The translations under genes were made by a program, and so were the position numbers. 64,000 bases of DNA from the NCBI RefSeq assembly GCF_027587205.1, contig NZ_JAPDOD010000005.1:239208-303207 (forward strand). Reading direction: 5' to 3'. How positions within the stretch are numbered: the first letter of the stretch is position 1; every line of letters begins with the position of its first letter. The notes under the pieces were generated by a model. The model saw nothing but the letters and a program-made list of their open reading frames with translations. It had not been told where the DNA came from and did not search any database. Source of the DNA: Solirubrobacter ginsenosidimutans (GTDB lineage Bacteria; Actinomycetota; Thermoleophilia; Solirubrobacterales; Solirubrobacteraceae). Positions 33,293 to 41,790 of this stretch are shown here, one piece after another.

Positions 33293-35002
33293 TTGGCAGC
33301 CACGACCGAACCCACCAGCACCGGCCTGCGAACGCGCCCGCGTCCGCAGATCATCGCCCACCGCGCCCAGCGCGAGGCGACCGGCTGGACATCGTGGATC
33401 ACCACGACCGATCACAAGAAGATCGGGATCATGTACCTGGCCACGGTGCTGGTGTTCTTCGTGCTGGGCGGGGTCGAGGCCCTGCTCATGCGCACCCAGC
33501 TCGCAGTGCCGGACAACACGCTGCTCACGCCTGAGCGGTACAACCAGATCCTCACGATGCACGGGACGACGATGGTCTTCCTGGTCATCGTGCCGGTGTG
33601 GGCGGGCTTCGCGAACTACCTGCTCCCGCTGATGATCGGCGCGCGCGACGTCGCCTTCCCGCGGCTGAACGCCTGGTCGTACTGGATGTACCTGTTCGGC
33701 GGCCTGGCGCTCTACATGTCGATGTTCTTCTCGCCGCCCGAGGCCGGCTGGTTCTCCTACGTGCCGCTCTCCCTGAAGCAGTACAGCGGGACGAACGGCC
33801 AGGAAGCGTGGATCTACATGGTCCACCTCACCGGTCTGGCGTCGATCATCGGCGCGATCAACTTCATCGCCACGATCCACAACATGCGCGCGCCCGGCAT
33901 GGGCTGGGGCCGCATGCCGCTGTTCGTGTGGACGATCCTGATCTACTCGTACCTGATCATCATCGCCCTGACGTCGCTCGCCGCGACCGTGACGATGCTC
34001 CTGCTGGACCGCAACTTCGGCACGGCGTTCTTCGACCCTGCGCAGGGGGGCTCGGCGCTGCTCTGGCAGCACCTGTTCTGGTTCTTCGGGCACCCAGAGG
34101 TCTACATCCTCGTCCTGCCGGCGTTCGGCGTCTTCTCCGAGATCCTGCCGGTGTTCGCCCGCAAGCCGATCTTCGGCTACAAGGCGATCGCCGCGGCCAC
34201 CGCCGGCATCGCCTTCCTCGGCATGCTCGTGTGGGCGCACCACATGTTCGCCACGCCGATGTCGACCGTCGTGCTCGCGTTCTTCATGCTCTCGAGCTTC
34301 ATCATCGCCGTCCCGACGGGCGTGAAGATCTTCAACTGGATCGCCACGCTGTGGCGCGGCACGGTCGAGTGGACGGTTCCGCTCCTGTACTGCGTCGGCG
34401 GCATCGCGACGTTCACGATGGGCGGCATCACCGGCATCTTCCTGGCCGTCTTCCCCATCGACTGGCAGCTGACCGACACGTACTTCGTCGTCGCGCACTT
34501 CCACTACACGGCCTTCGGCGCATCCGCCTTCGCGATGCTCGCCGCGCTCTACTTCTGGTTCCCGAAGATCACGGGCCGGATGCTGAGCGAGAGCCTGGGC
34601 AAGGTCGGCTTCGCGCTGATGTTCGTCGGGTTCCACCTGACGTTCCTGATCCAGCACTCCGCCGGTCTGAGCGGCATGCCGCGGCGCATCTACGAGTACT
34701 CCAACCACAGTTGGACGGCCTACAACTTCATCTCCACGGTCGGCGCGTTCATGATCGCCCTGAGCGTGGCCATCACGGTCATCGGCATCGTCTACGCGCT
34801 CAAGCACGGCGCCAAGGCCGGCCCGGACCCGTGGAAGGCCAACACGCTCGAGTGGTTCACGCCGTCGCCGCCGCCGGAGAACAACTTCGACGTGATCCCG
34901 CGCGTGCGCTCGGTTGAGCCGATGAAGGACATCCGCCGCGAGATCGAGCAGCGGACCGGCGTCGAGCAGCGCTACCGCTCCGGACAGCCGCTGCAGCGGT
35001 AG
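33293..35002 (+). CDS. ctaD: Cytochrome c oxidase subunit I, A1-like (oxidase 1)
   Basis: 569 residues, twelve membrane helices. Heme and copper ligands are in TMHGTTMVF, HPEVYILVLPAFG, WAHHMFATPM and VAHFHYTAFG. The glutamate in GHPEVY is the D-channel residue that marks A1-type heme-copper oxidases. It reduces oxygen to water and pumps protons. A TTG start at 33293 is the only one near the conserved N-terminus. No subunit III gene is in this operon. Confidence 0.96.
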   Translation: MAATTEPTSTGLRTRPRPQIIAHRAQREATGWTSWITTTDHKKIGIMYLATVLVFFVLGGVEALLMRTQLAVPDNTLLTPERYNQILTMHGTTMVFLVIVPVWAGFANYLLPLMIGARDVAFPRLNAWSYWMYLFGGLALYMSMFFSPPEAGWFSYVPLSLKQYSGTNGQEAWIYMVHLTGLASIIGAINFIATIHNMRAPGMGWGRMPLFVWTILIYSYLIIIALTSLAATVTMLLLDRNFGTAFFDPAQGGSALLWQHLFWFFGHPEVYILVLPAFGVFSEILPVFARKPIFGYKAIAAATAGIAFLGMLVWAHHMFATPMSTVVLAFFMLSSFIIAVPTGVKIFNWIATLWRGTVEWTVPLLYCVGGIATFTMGGITGIFLAVFPIDWQLTDTYFVVAHFHYTAFGASAFAMLAALYFWFPKITGRMLSESLGKVGFALMFVGFHLTFLIQHSAGLSGMPRRIYEYSNHSWTAYNFISTVGAFMIALSVAITVIGIVYALKHGAKAGPDPWKANTLEWFTPSPPPENNFDVIPRVRSVEPMKDIRREIEQRTGVEQRYRSGQPLQR

Positions 35003-35007
35003 GCCCG

Positions 35008-35898
35008 ATGGAAGCGTCACAGGCATCACTCGCGGTTCCCGGCGTCAAGCAGGTCGTCTCCGACTACGTCACGCTGACGAAGCCGAAGGTGCAACTACTG
35101 CTGCTCCTGACGACGATCACGACGATGTACGTCGCGGGGGATCCGTCGGTCGGCCTGGTCGCGATCACCGTCGTCGGCGGCTTCCTCAGCGCGGGCGGAG
35201 CGGGTGCGTTCAACCACTTCTACGACCGCGACATCGACGCGGCGATGCCGCGCACGGCGTCGCGGCCGGTGCCGAGCGGGCGGATCTCCCCGCGCGCGGC
35301 GCTGATCTACGCGTTCGCGCTGCAGATCGCGTCGTTCGCGATCCTGTGGTCCGCCGCGAACCTGTTGAGCGCGTGCCTCGCCCTCGCCGGTTTCTTCTGG
35401 TACACGGTCGTCTACACCGTCTGGCTCAAGCGCCGCTCGCCGCAGAACATCGTCATCGGCGGCGCCGCCGGCGCGGTCCCGCCGCTCGTCGGCTGGGCCG
35501 CGGTCACCGGCGGCGTGGCCCCCGCGGCGCTCTACCTGTTCGCGATCGTCTTCTACTGGACGCCGCCCCACTTCTGGGCACTGTCGCTGCTGATGAAGGA
35601 CGAGTACGCGCGCGTCGGCGTGCCGATGATGCCCGTCGTCCACGGCGAGGCCGAGACGCGCCGCCAGATCGTCCTCTACACCCTGCTGCTGACCGTCCTG
35701 ACGCTGCTGCCGTTCGTATTCGGCTTCTTCGGCGTGATCTACGCCGTCTTCGCCGTCGGGCTGGCCGGAGCGTTCATCACGCTGTCACTGCGCCTTCAGC
35801 GCCGGGCGGATCGCAAGAGCGCCCTGCGCACCTATCTGTTCTCCCTCGGCTACCTCGCGGTGCTCTTCGTCGCGATGGTCCTGGACGCACAGCTGTAG
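35008..35898 (+). CDS. ctaB: Protoheme IX farnesyltransferase
   Basis: 296 residues, UbiA superfamily, about nine helices. The Asp-rich prenyl-diphosphate site is NHFYDRDIDAAMPRTASRP at about 70-88, and a second motif is YTVWLKRRSPQNIVIGG. It attaches farnesyl to heme b to give heme O, the precursor of heme A. ATG 35008 lies 5 bp after ctaD, in the same operon. Confidence 0.96.
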   Translation: MEASQASLAVPGVKQVVSDYVTLTKPKVQLLLLLTTITTMYVAGDPSVGLVAITVVGGFLSAGGAGAFNHFYDRDIDAAMPRTASRPVPSGRISPRAALIYAFALQIASFAILWSAANLLSACLALAGFFWYTVVYTVWLKRRSPQNIVIGGAAGAVPPLVGWAAVTGGVAPAALYLFAIVFYWTPPHFWALSLLMKDEYARVGVPMMPVVHGEAETRRQIVLYTLLLTVLTLLPFVFGFFGVIYAVFAVGLAGAFITLSLRLQRRADRKSALRTYLFSLGYLAVLFVAMVLDAQL

Positions 35899-35910
35899 AC
35901 TGGCCGCCCG

Positions 35911-36021
35911 ATGGATCGCAAGCTCGCCCGCCGGAACCTCCGCACCGCCTACTTCGCCGCCACCGTCGGCGTCCTGATGTTCGCCCTGACCTTCGTCGCC
36001 GCCTGGGTCTACAACTCATGA
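35911..36021 (+). CDS. Small single-helix oxidase-associated protein
   Basis: 36 residues: a basic start (MDRKLARRNLR), one membrane helix, and WVYNS. It resembles the membrane anchor of Cox11/CtaG-type copper chaperones, but the soluble domain is absent. It lies between ctaB and the subunit IV gene and its stop overlaps the next start (ATGA). Probably a small oxidase subunit or assembly factor; not named. Confidence 0.65.
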   Translation: MDRKLARRNLRTAYFAATVGVLMFALTFVAAWVYNS

Positions 36022-36257
36022 GCGAGCTCGACGACAACGGCACGGTCCCTCCCGTCGGGGAGGAGATCCACATGCCCGCTCCGAGCATCCTGCCGCTGAT
36101 CAACGCGGCGGCGCTCTCGCTGACGATCGTGAGCGTCACGCTCACCCCGTACCTCGTGATCTTCTTCGCGATCATCTTCGTGTGGACGACGATCCGCTGG
36201 ATCGCCGACACGCGGCGCGACATCGCGGATCTCCCACTGGATCACAGCTCGCATTAA
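36018..36257 (+). CDS. Cytochrome c oxidase subunit IV-like protein
   Basis: 79 residues. HMPAPSILPLINAAALSLTI with two membrane helices and a conserved WIADTRRDI tail, the pattern of the small actinobacterial subunit IV (CtaF-like). It probably stabilises oxidase 1. Its start overlaps the stop of the 36-residue protein. The stop is followed at once by an inverted-repeat element. Confidence 0.78.
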   Translation: MSELDDNGTVPPVGEEIHMPAPSILPLINAAALSLTIVSVTLTPYLVIFFAIIFVWTTIRWIADTRRDIADLPLDHSSH

Positions 36258-36419
36258 GTACGGGCCACCGCGCCTATGGCGGATTCTGGCGGGCCCCGCC
36301 CGCCTCTGCCGGGCCCCGGCAGCCGCACACGTACAACCAGTATGCGAGCGGCTACCGGTGCTCGGCAGAGACGACCGGTGATCTGGCCAGCGATCCGCCA
36401 TAGGCGCGATCGCCCGTAC
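36258..36419. repeat. 162-bp element with 27-bp terminal inverted repeats
   Basis: Left arm 36258-36284 and right arm 36393-36419 are inverted copies matching at 24 of 27 positions; three adjacent bases differ. GTAC borders both ends, compatible with a TA target. Inside is a second palindrome (CTGCCGGG/CCCGGCAG). No gene fits inside. It looks like a MITE or a large hairpin between the oxidase and stress operons. Confidence 0.7.
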
Positions 36420-36443
36420 CGTGACATAGAGTCCCCCGCGATC

Positions 36444-37874
36444 GTGGGGACCGGGGACGTCACCAACGGCCTCGCTGCGCGTTATTCCGCGGCGTTCGCC
36501 GTCTATCTCGCAGACCGCTCCGAGCTCGCGCTCGGCGCCGCGTACGACCTCGGGCGCGAGGCGGTCAAGGCGCAGCTGAGCGTCCTCGACGTCGCCGACG
36601 CCCACCACAGCGCGATGCGCGACGTCAGGGCCGGCGACGACGCGACGCTGAGCGCCGCCGCCGACTTCCTGCGCGAGAGCCTGTCGACCTTCGAGACCGT
36701 CCATCGCGGCTACATCGAGGTTCAGGAGGTCGCCCGCCTCGAGCATGAGTACGTGCAGCAGCTGCGGGCGCTCGCGGATGCCTCGGTGGCGATCAACTCC
36801 TCGCTCACCGTCGAAGCGATCCTGCAGCTGACCGCCGACACCGCCCGCGGCGTGGTGCACGCCGGCCGCGCCACGATCGCGATCCTGGCGCAGGACCCGC
36901 GGCACCGGCCGCTGACGGCCACCTCTCCCCCGCGGCTGAGCGACGGCGACGCACACCCCGCCCGGATCTCGGCCCACCTCACGGGCCGCGGCAAGGAGCT
37001 CGGGGTGCTCGAGGTCGTCGACGAGCACCACCGCGTGTTCTCGGCGCGCGACGAGGCGATCCTCACCCAGCTCGCGCAGCTGGCGAGCGTCGCGATCACG
37101 AACGCCCAGCTCTACGAGCGCGAGCGCACGATCGCCCGCACGCTCCAGCGCTCCCTGCGCCCGGGCGCGCTGCCGCCGGTGCACGGCCTCAGCGCCGCGG
37201 TGCGCTTCCGCCCCGCGGGCGAGGGAATCGAGCTCGGCGGCGACTTCTACGACCTCTTCGCCGCCGGCGACGGCGCCTGGACGGCCCTGATCGGGGACGT
37301 CCAGGGCAAGGGCCCGGACGCCGCGGCCGTAACCGCTCTCGCCCGCCACACGATGCGCGCCGCGGCCGCCTACGAGAGTCGCCCCTCCGGCGTGCTGCGA
37401 CTCCTGCACAAGGCGCTGCGCGACCAGACCGGCGACGAGGGTCGCTTCTGCACCGTCTGTTACGCCCACCTGCGGGTGGGCTGGGGTGAGGTCGAGCTCG
37501 ACCTCGCCTGCGGCGGCCACCCGCTGCCGCTGGTCGTGCATCCCAACGGCCGCGTCACCCCGGTCGGCCAGCTCGGCACGCTGCTGGGCTCGGACATCGA
37601 GCCGCAGCTGACTGACGTCACGGTGACGCTCGGCCACGGTCAGGTGCTCGTCCTCTACACGGACGGCGTCACCGAGGTCCGGCGGCGCCGCCAGGAAGTC
37701 TTCGGCCACCGCGAGCTGGTGGCCCTGCTCGAGACCTGCGCAGGGCTCCCGCCGGACGCGGTGGCCGAGCGCGTGGAGACGGCCGTGCTGGCCGCCTCGG
37801 AAGGCCGGCTTCGCGACGACGTCGCGATCCTGGCCTTCGGCCCCACACCCCAACCCAAGGAGACCGATGGCTGA
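36444..37874 (+). CDS. RsbU-like GAF/SpoIIE-type phosphatase
   Basis: 476 residues from GTG 36444. Residues 1-95 resemble the N-terminal RsbU domain that binds RsbT (YSAAFAVYLADRSELALG). Residues 110-230 are a GAF sensor. Residues 240-475 are a PP2C-type SpoIIE phosphatase with GGDFYDLFA, IGDVQGKGPDAA, LACGGHPLPL, LYTDGVTEV and DDVAILAF. In the Bacillus pathway RsbU removes phosphate from the anti-anti-sigma factor RsbV after RsbT binds. First gene of the stressosome operon; it overlaps rsbR by 8 bp. Confidence 0.88.
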   Translation: MGTGDVTNGLAARYSAAFAVYLADRSELALGAAYDLGREAVKAQLSVLDVADAHHSAMRDVRAGDDATLSAAADFLRESLSTFETVHRGYIEVQEVARLEHEYVQQLRALADASVAINSSLTVEAILQLTADTARGVVHAGRATIAILAQDPRHRPLTATSPPRLSDGDAHPARISAHLTGRGKELGVLEVVDEHHRVFSARDEAILTQLAQLASVAITNAQLYERERTIARTLQRSLRPGALPPVHGLSAAVRFRPAGEGIELGGDFYDLFAAGDGAWTALIGDVQGKGPDAAAVTALARHTMRAAAAYESRPSGVLRLLHKALRDQTGDEGRFCTVCYAHLRVGWGEVELDLACGGHPLPLVVHPNGRVTPVGQLGTLLGSDIEPQLTDVTVTLGHGQVLVLYTDGVTEVRRRRQEVFGHRELVALLETCAGLPPDAVAERVETAVLAASEGRLRDDVAILAFGPTPQPKETDG

Positions 37875-38763
37875 CCCCACGGACACGGTCACGAACGGCC
37901 GCCAGGAGGCAAGCGACGAGCTCCTGCGCGAACTCGTCGCGCACCTCCGTGCCAACCGGACCGACCTGCGTCAGGAATGGGCGCGCCGGATCGGCGAGGC
38001 GCGCTTCCTGAGCGCCCTGACCGAGGAGGAGATCTTCTCGGAGGCGACCTCGGTGTACGACAACTACGTCGAGGTGCTCGAGACGGGCTCCGTGGAAGCC
38101 CTCCAGGACTACGCGCGCAACCTCTCCGAGCGCATCATCCCGCGCGGCGTGGAGACCGACGAGGTCCTGGGCATCGTGCTGCTGCTGCGCGACGTGCTCG
38201 CTCGCTCGCTGTTCAAGAAGTACCAGGCCGACTTCGAGGTCCTCAACGAGGTCCTCGACGCCTACGAGCCGGCCGCGAACCGGATCGCCAACACGGTGGG
38301 CGTGAACTTCGTGCAGGAGCGCGAGCGCATCATCCGCCAGCAGCAGGAGGCGATCCGCGAGCTCTCGACCCCGGTCCTGCAGGTGCGCGAGCGCCTGCTG
38401 ATCCTCCCGATCATCGGCGTGCTCGACGGCCAGCGCGCCCGCCAGCTCACCGAGCAGCTGCTGCGGGGCATCCGCACCAACCGTGCCCGCGTGGTCGTGA
38501 TCGACATCACCGGCGTCCCCGCGATCGACTCCACGGTGGCCAACCACCTCGTGCAGACCGTCGACGCGTCGCGCCTGATGGGCGCCTCGGTGATCATCAC
38601 CGGCCTCTCCTCTGAGATCGCGCAGACCCTCGTGACGCTCGGCGTGGACCTCTCCAAGGTCAACGCGGTCGGCGACCTCCAGGGCGGGATCGAAGAGGCC
38701 GAGCGGTTGCTGGGCTACACGGTCATCTCCGGCGCGGTGGACAAAGCCGACGACAGGGTCTAG
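37867..38763 (+). CDS. rsbR: Stressosome protein RsbR
   Basis: 298 residues. The N-terminal 155 residues are the helical, globin-like sensor domain of RsbR. A coiled-coil linker (QERERIIRQQQEAIRELSTP) leads to a C-terminal STAS domain with PIIGVLDGQRARQL, VVVIDITGVPAIDSTVANH and LGVDLSKV. The phosphorylatable site lies in the DSTVANH region. RsbR and RsbS build the stressosome core that holds RsbT. Confidence 0.93.
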   Translation: MADPTDTVTNGRQEASDELLRELVAHLRANRTDLRQEWARRIGEARFLSALTEEEIFSEATSVYDNYVEVLETGSVEALQDYARNLSERIIPRGVETDEVLGIVLLLRDVLARSLFKKYQADFEVLNEVLDAYEPAANRIANTVGVNFVQERERIIRQQQEAIRELSTPVLQVRERLLILPIIGVLDGQRARQLTEQLLRGIRTNRARVVVIDITGVPAIDSTVANHLVQTVDASRLMGASVIITGLSSEIAQTLVTLGVDLSKVNAVGDLQGGIEEAERLLGYTVISGAVDKADDRV

Positions 38764-38768
38764 CGGGC

Positions 38769-39125
38769 ATGGCCGTCCCCATCCTCAAGCAGGGCCCGTT
38801 CCTGATCGCGTCGATCCAGTCCGCGCTCACGGACACCGACGTCCTGCAGCTGCGCGACGACGTGATGGCGCAAGTGACGCGTCACCGCTCGCGCGGGATC
38901 ATCGTCGACGTCACGTCGCTGGACGTGATGGACTCGTTCGTCTCGCGCTCGCTGCGGGGGATCGCGATGATGACCCGCCTGCGCGGCGCCGAGACGGTGA
39001 TCGTCGGCATCCAGCCCGAGGTGGCGTTCGCCATGGTCCAGCTCGGCATGAGCTTCGAGGACGTGCAGACGGCGCTCGATCTCGAGGAAGGGCTCGCGCT
39101 GCTGCAGGCAGGTGACCTTGGCTAG
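38769..39125 (+). CDS. rsbS: Stressosome scaffold RsbS
   Basis: 118 residues, one STAS domain: PILKQGPFLIASIQ, GIIVDVTSLDVMDSFVSRSL with the target serine, and MVQLGMSF. Its phosphorylation by RsbT releases the kinase. It overlaps rsbT by 14 bp. Confidence 0.95.
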   Translation: MAVPILKQGPFLIASIQSALTDTDVLQLRDDVMAQVTRHRSRGIIVDVTSLDVMDSFVSRSLRGIAMMTRLRGAETVIVGIQPEVAFAMVQLGMSFEDVQTALDLEEGLALLQAGDLG

Positions 39126-39540
39126 AGACACGTCGGAGCGGATCGCGATCGAGTCCGACGCCGACGTCGTCACCGCGCGCCAGCGGGCGCGCGCGCTGGC
39201 GATCGGCCTCGAGATGCCGAGCACGGACCAGACGCTGCTCGCGACCGCGATCTCCGAGATCGCCCGCAACATCACGACCTACGCGGTGGACGGGCGGGGC
39301 GAGGTCCTGATCGACCTCGTGCGCGACGCCCGCGGGCGCCGGGGGGTCCGGGTGATCGCCCGTGACGAAGGCCCGGGGATCGAGGACCTCGAGCGTGCGC
39401 TGACCGATGGCTACACGACCGGCGGCGGGCTCGGGCTCGGGCTGCCGGGTGCGCGCCGGCTCGTCGACGAGTTCGACATCGACACCGGCCCGGGGAAGGG
39501 CACGACGGTCACGCTGATCAAGTGGGCGCAGCGTGGCTGA
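39112..39540 (+). CDS. rsbT: Switch kinase RsbT
   Basis: 142 residues, HATPase/GHKL serine kinase fold: ATAISEIARNITTYA (N-box), IARDEGPGI (G1) and GYTTGGGLGLGLPGARRL (G2). It phosphorylates RsbR and RsbS, then leaves to activate the RsbU-like phosphatase. GTG start inside the end of rsbS; it overlaps rsbX by 8 bp. Confidence 0.95.
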   Translation: MTLARDTSERIAIESDADVVTARQRARALAIGLEMPSTDQTLLATAISEIARNITTYAVDGRGEVLIDLVRDARGRRGVRVIARDEGPGIEDLERALTDGYTTGGGLGLGLPGARRLVDEFDIDTGPGKGTTVTLIKWAQRG

Positions 39541-40132
39541 GGAGTGGCCCGGAGCCTTGGACCGCGGCCTCGCCGCCGCGACGCACGCGGGCGAGACGCG
39601 CTCGGGCGACCTCGCGGTGTTCGTCCCCACGAAGGTGGGCGGGCTCGCCTGCGTGATCGACGGGCTCGGCCACGGTCCCGAGGCCGCGGATGCGGCCGAG
39701 ACGTGCGCGGAGGTCGTGCGCACGCACGCGGAGGCGCCTGCGCAAGAACTCTTGCAGACGTGTCACGAGGCGTTGCTGACGACGCGCGGCGTGGTCATGA
39801 CCGCCGCCTGGTTCGACCTCGAGCGCTCGCAGCTCTCGTGGGCGGGCGTGGGGAACGTCGACGCGCGGCTCGTACGCTCCGGCCCGGAGCTGCGCGAGGA
39901 GGTCGCGCTGGTCTTCGGCGGCGTGCTCGGCTACCGGATGCCGCGGGTGCGACCCGCGACGATGCCACTGGCGCGCGGTGACCTGCTGGTGATGATCACC
40001 GACGGCATCGACGGCGCCATCTCCCCCGCGCTCGCCGGCGGCGGCGCGGCGCAGGCGCTGGCCAGTCGGATTCTGGACACGCATGCAAAAGGGACCGACG
40101 ATGCACTAGCCGTGGTGATCCGCTACCGGTAG
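39533..40132 (+). CDS. rsbX: Feedback phosphatase RsbX
   Basis: 199 residues, small PP2C/SpoIIE-type phosphatase: RSGDLAVFVP, VIDGLGHGPEAADAA, WAGVGNVDARL and VMITDGIDG. In known systems RsbX dephosphorylates RsbR and RsbS and resets the stressosome. Last gene of the operon. No RsbV, RsbW or sigma factor follows. Confidence 0.9.
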   Translation: MAEEWPGALDRGLAAATHAGETRSGDLAVFVPTKVGGLACVIDGLGHGPEAADAAETCAEVVRTHAEAPAQELLQTCHEALLTTRGVVMTAAWFDLERSQLSWAGVGNVDARLVRSGPELREEVALVFGGVLGYRMPRVRPATMPLARGDLLVMITDGIDGAISPALAGGGAAQALASRILDTHAKGTDDALAVVIRYR

Positions 40133-40230
40133 TTTCCCAGATGAAACCGATTACAGAGCGCCAACGCGCCAGTTCTGGCACATCGGCGGTTTGTGGTCAT
40201 CCTCCAAGCCACTTCACGCGTAACAGATTC

Positions 40231-40641
40231 GTGCCCACGCAACGAGCCTCAACCATCCGCCTGCGCACCTCGCTGTTCCAGGAGGCCGCCGAGATCGTCG
40301 ACCGTGAATACGCCTCAGACCTCTCGTTGGATGACATCGCCCGCCGCGTCGCCTCGTCGCGGCGGCAACTCCAGCGTGCGTACGCGGAGATCGGCCAGAC
40401 CACGTTCCGCGATCACCTGACGCGCGTACGGATGCAGAAGGCGGCCGAGATGCTGGCCACCCGCGCGCTGACGGTGCGCGAGGTCGCACACCGCGTCGGG
40501 TACCGCCAACCCGCCCAATTCGCCAAGGCGTTCCGGCGCTACCAGGGCGTTGCGCCGTCAGATTTCCGCGCCAACGGGCGGGCCCCGGTGCGCCCTCCGG
40601 GCACGCAGTTCAGCGCGCGTCCCGCGTACCGCGCAGCCTGA
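40231..40641 (+). CDS. AraC-type HTH regulator
   Basis: 136 residues, almost only the DNA-binding domain: two helix-turn-helix units, LSLDDIARRVASSRRQLQRA and LTVREVAHRVGYRQPAQFAK, then FRRYQGVAPSDFR. No sensor domain. GTG 40231 is chosen because homology begins there; ATG 40141 is possible. It lies between the stress operon and the second oxidase operon and could control either. Confidence 0.88.
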   Translation: MPTQRASTIRLRTSLFQEAAEIVDREYASDLSLDDIARRVASSRRQLQRAYAEIGQTTFRDHLTRVRMQKAAEMLATRALTVREVAHRVGYRQPAQFAKAFRRYQGVAPSDFRANGRAPVRPPGTQFSARPAYRAA

Positions 40642-40695
40642 CGTTCTTCTGCTGACGAGACGTTCGTCGGCGCGCTCGCATAGGATGCCGCCTCC

Positions 40696-41790
40696 ATGGG
40701 CCTTGAGGAGAGGACTCAGACCGCCGGGCCTCGGCCCGACCGTCCGCATGCACGCATCGACTGGCGCCAGATGGTTGGCGTCGGCGTCATCGCGTCCGCG
40801 CTCGGCATCGCCGCCGGGCTGCTGATCGACTGGTTTCCCGTCTCGGCTTCCAAAGAAGCGAAGTCGATCGACACCCTCTGGGACGTCCTGATCATCTTTT
40901 CCGTCCCCGTGTTCGTCGGGGTCACGACGGTCGTCCTGTTCTCAGTGCTCAAGTTCCGGATGCGCCCCGGCGAGGAGAACCTCGACGGGCCGCCGATCCA
41001 CGGCAACACGCGCCTGGAAGTGATCTGGACCGCGATCCCCGCGATCATCCTGGTTGGGTTGTGCACCTACGCGTTCGTGGTGCTCGAGGACGTCGAGGCC
41101 GCCGCGCCCAACCCGGTCAAGGTGCGGGTCGTCGGCGAGCAGTTCGCCTGGACGTTCTTCTACACCGGCGCCGACGGCAAGGAGATCAAGACCGCGTCGC
41201 ACCAGCTGCACGTGCCGATCGATCGCCAGGTGCAGTTCACGCTCCAGTCCAAGGACGTCCTGCACGACTTCTGGGTTCCGGCGTTCCGCATCAAGAAGGA
41301 CGCGGTGCCGGGGATCGACGTCACGTACTCCGTCACGCCCAACCGGCTCGGCGCGTACCCGATCGTCTGCGCGGAGCTGTGCGGGCTCGGGCACGCGGTG
41401 ATGCGCTCCAGCGCCGTGGTGCAGTCCCAGGCGGACTACGAGAAGTTCCTCTCCGGCCTGGGCAAGCCCGCCGCGCCCGCCGGCGGCGCGGGCGGCGGTG
41501 CCGCGCCCGCGGAAGACGGCAAGACGGTCTTCAACTCGTCCGCCGGCAACTGCAAGGCGTGCCACACGCTCGCCGACGCGGGAGCGACCGGCACGATCGG
41601 CCCTGACCTCGGCACCGTGCTCAAGGGCAAGGACGAGGCGTTCATCAAGGACTCGATCGTGGACCCGAACAAGGTGATCGCGCCCGGCTATCAGGCCGAC
41701 ATCATGCCGCCGGACTTCGGTCAGACCTTGACGCCGGCCCAGGTCGACGCTTTGGTGAAGTACCTTTCTGATGTGACCAAGGGGGGCTGA
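40696..41790 (+). CDS. ctaC: Cytochrome c oxidase subunit II with fused cytochrome c (oxidase 2)
   Basis: 364 residues. Two membrane helices (about 25-50 and 70-120), then the CuA domain with VLHDFWVPAF and CAELCGLGHAVM. A Gly/Ala linker (about 258-272) leads to a C-terminal cytochrome c domain with CKACH and the axial methionine in IMPPDFG. The caa3-type fusion lets it bind its own electron donor. ATG 40696. Its stop overlaps the next start by 1 bp. Confidence 0.95.
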   Translation: MGLEERTQTAGPRPDRPHARIDWRQMVGVGVIASALGIAAGLLIDWFPVSASKEAKSIDTLWDVLIIFSVPVFVGVTTVVLFSVLKFRMRPGEENLDGPPIHGNTRLEVIWTAIPAIILVGLCTYAFVVLEDVEAAAPNPVKVRVVGEQFAWTFFYTGADGKEIKTASHQLHVPIDRQVQFTLQSKDVLHDFWVPAFRIKKDAVPGIDVTYSVTPNRLGAYPIVCAELCGLGHAVMRSSAVVQSQADYEKFLSGLGKPAAPAGGAGGGAAPAEDGKTVFNSSAGNCKACHTLADAGATGTIGPDLGTVLKGKDEAFIKDSIVDPNKVIAPGYQADIMPPDFGQTLTPAQVDALVKYLSDVTKGG

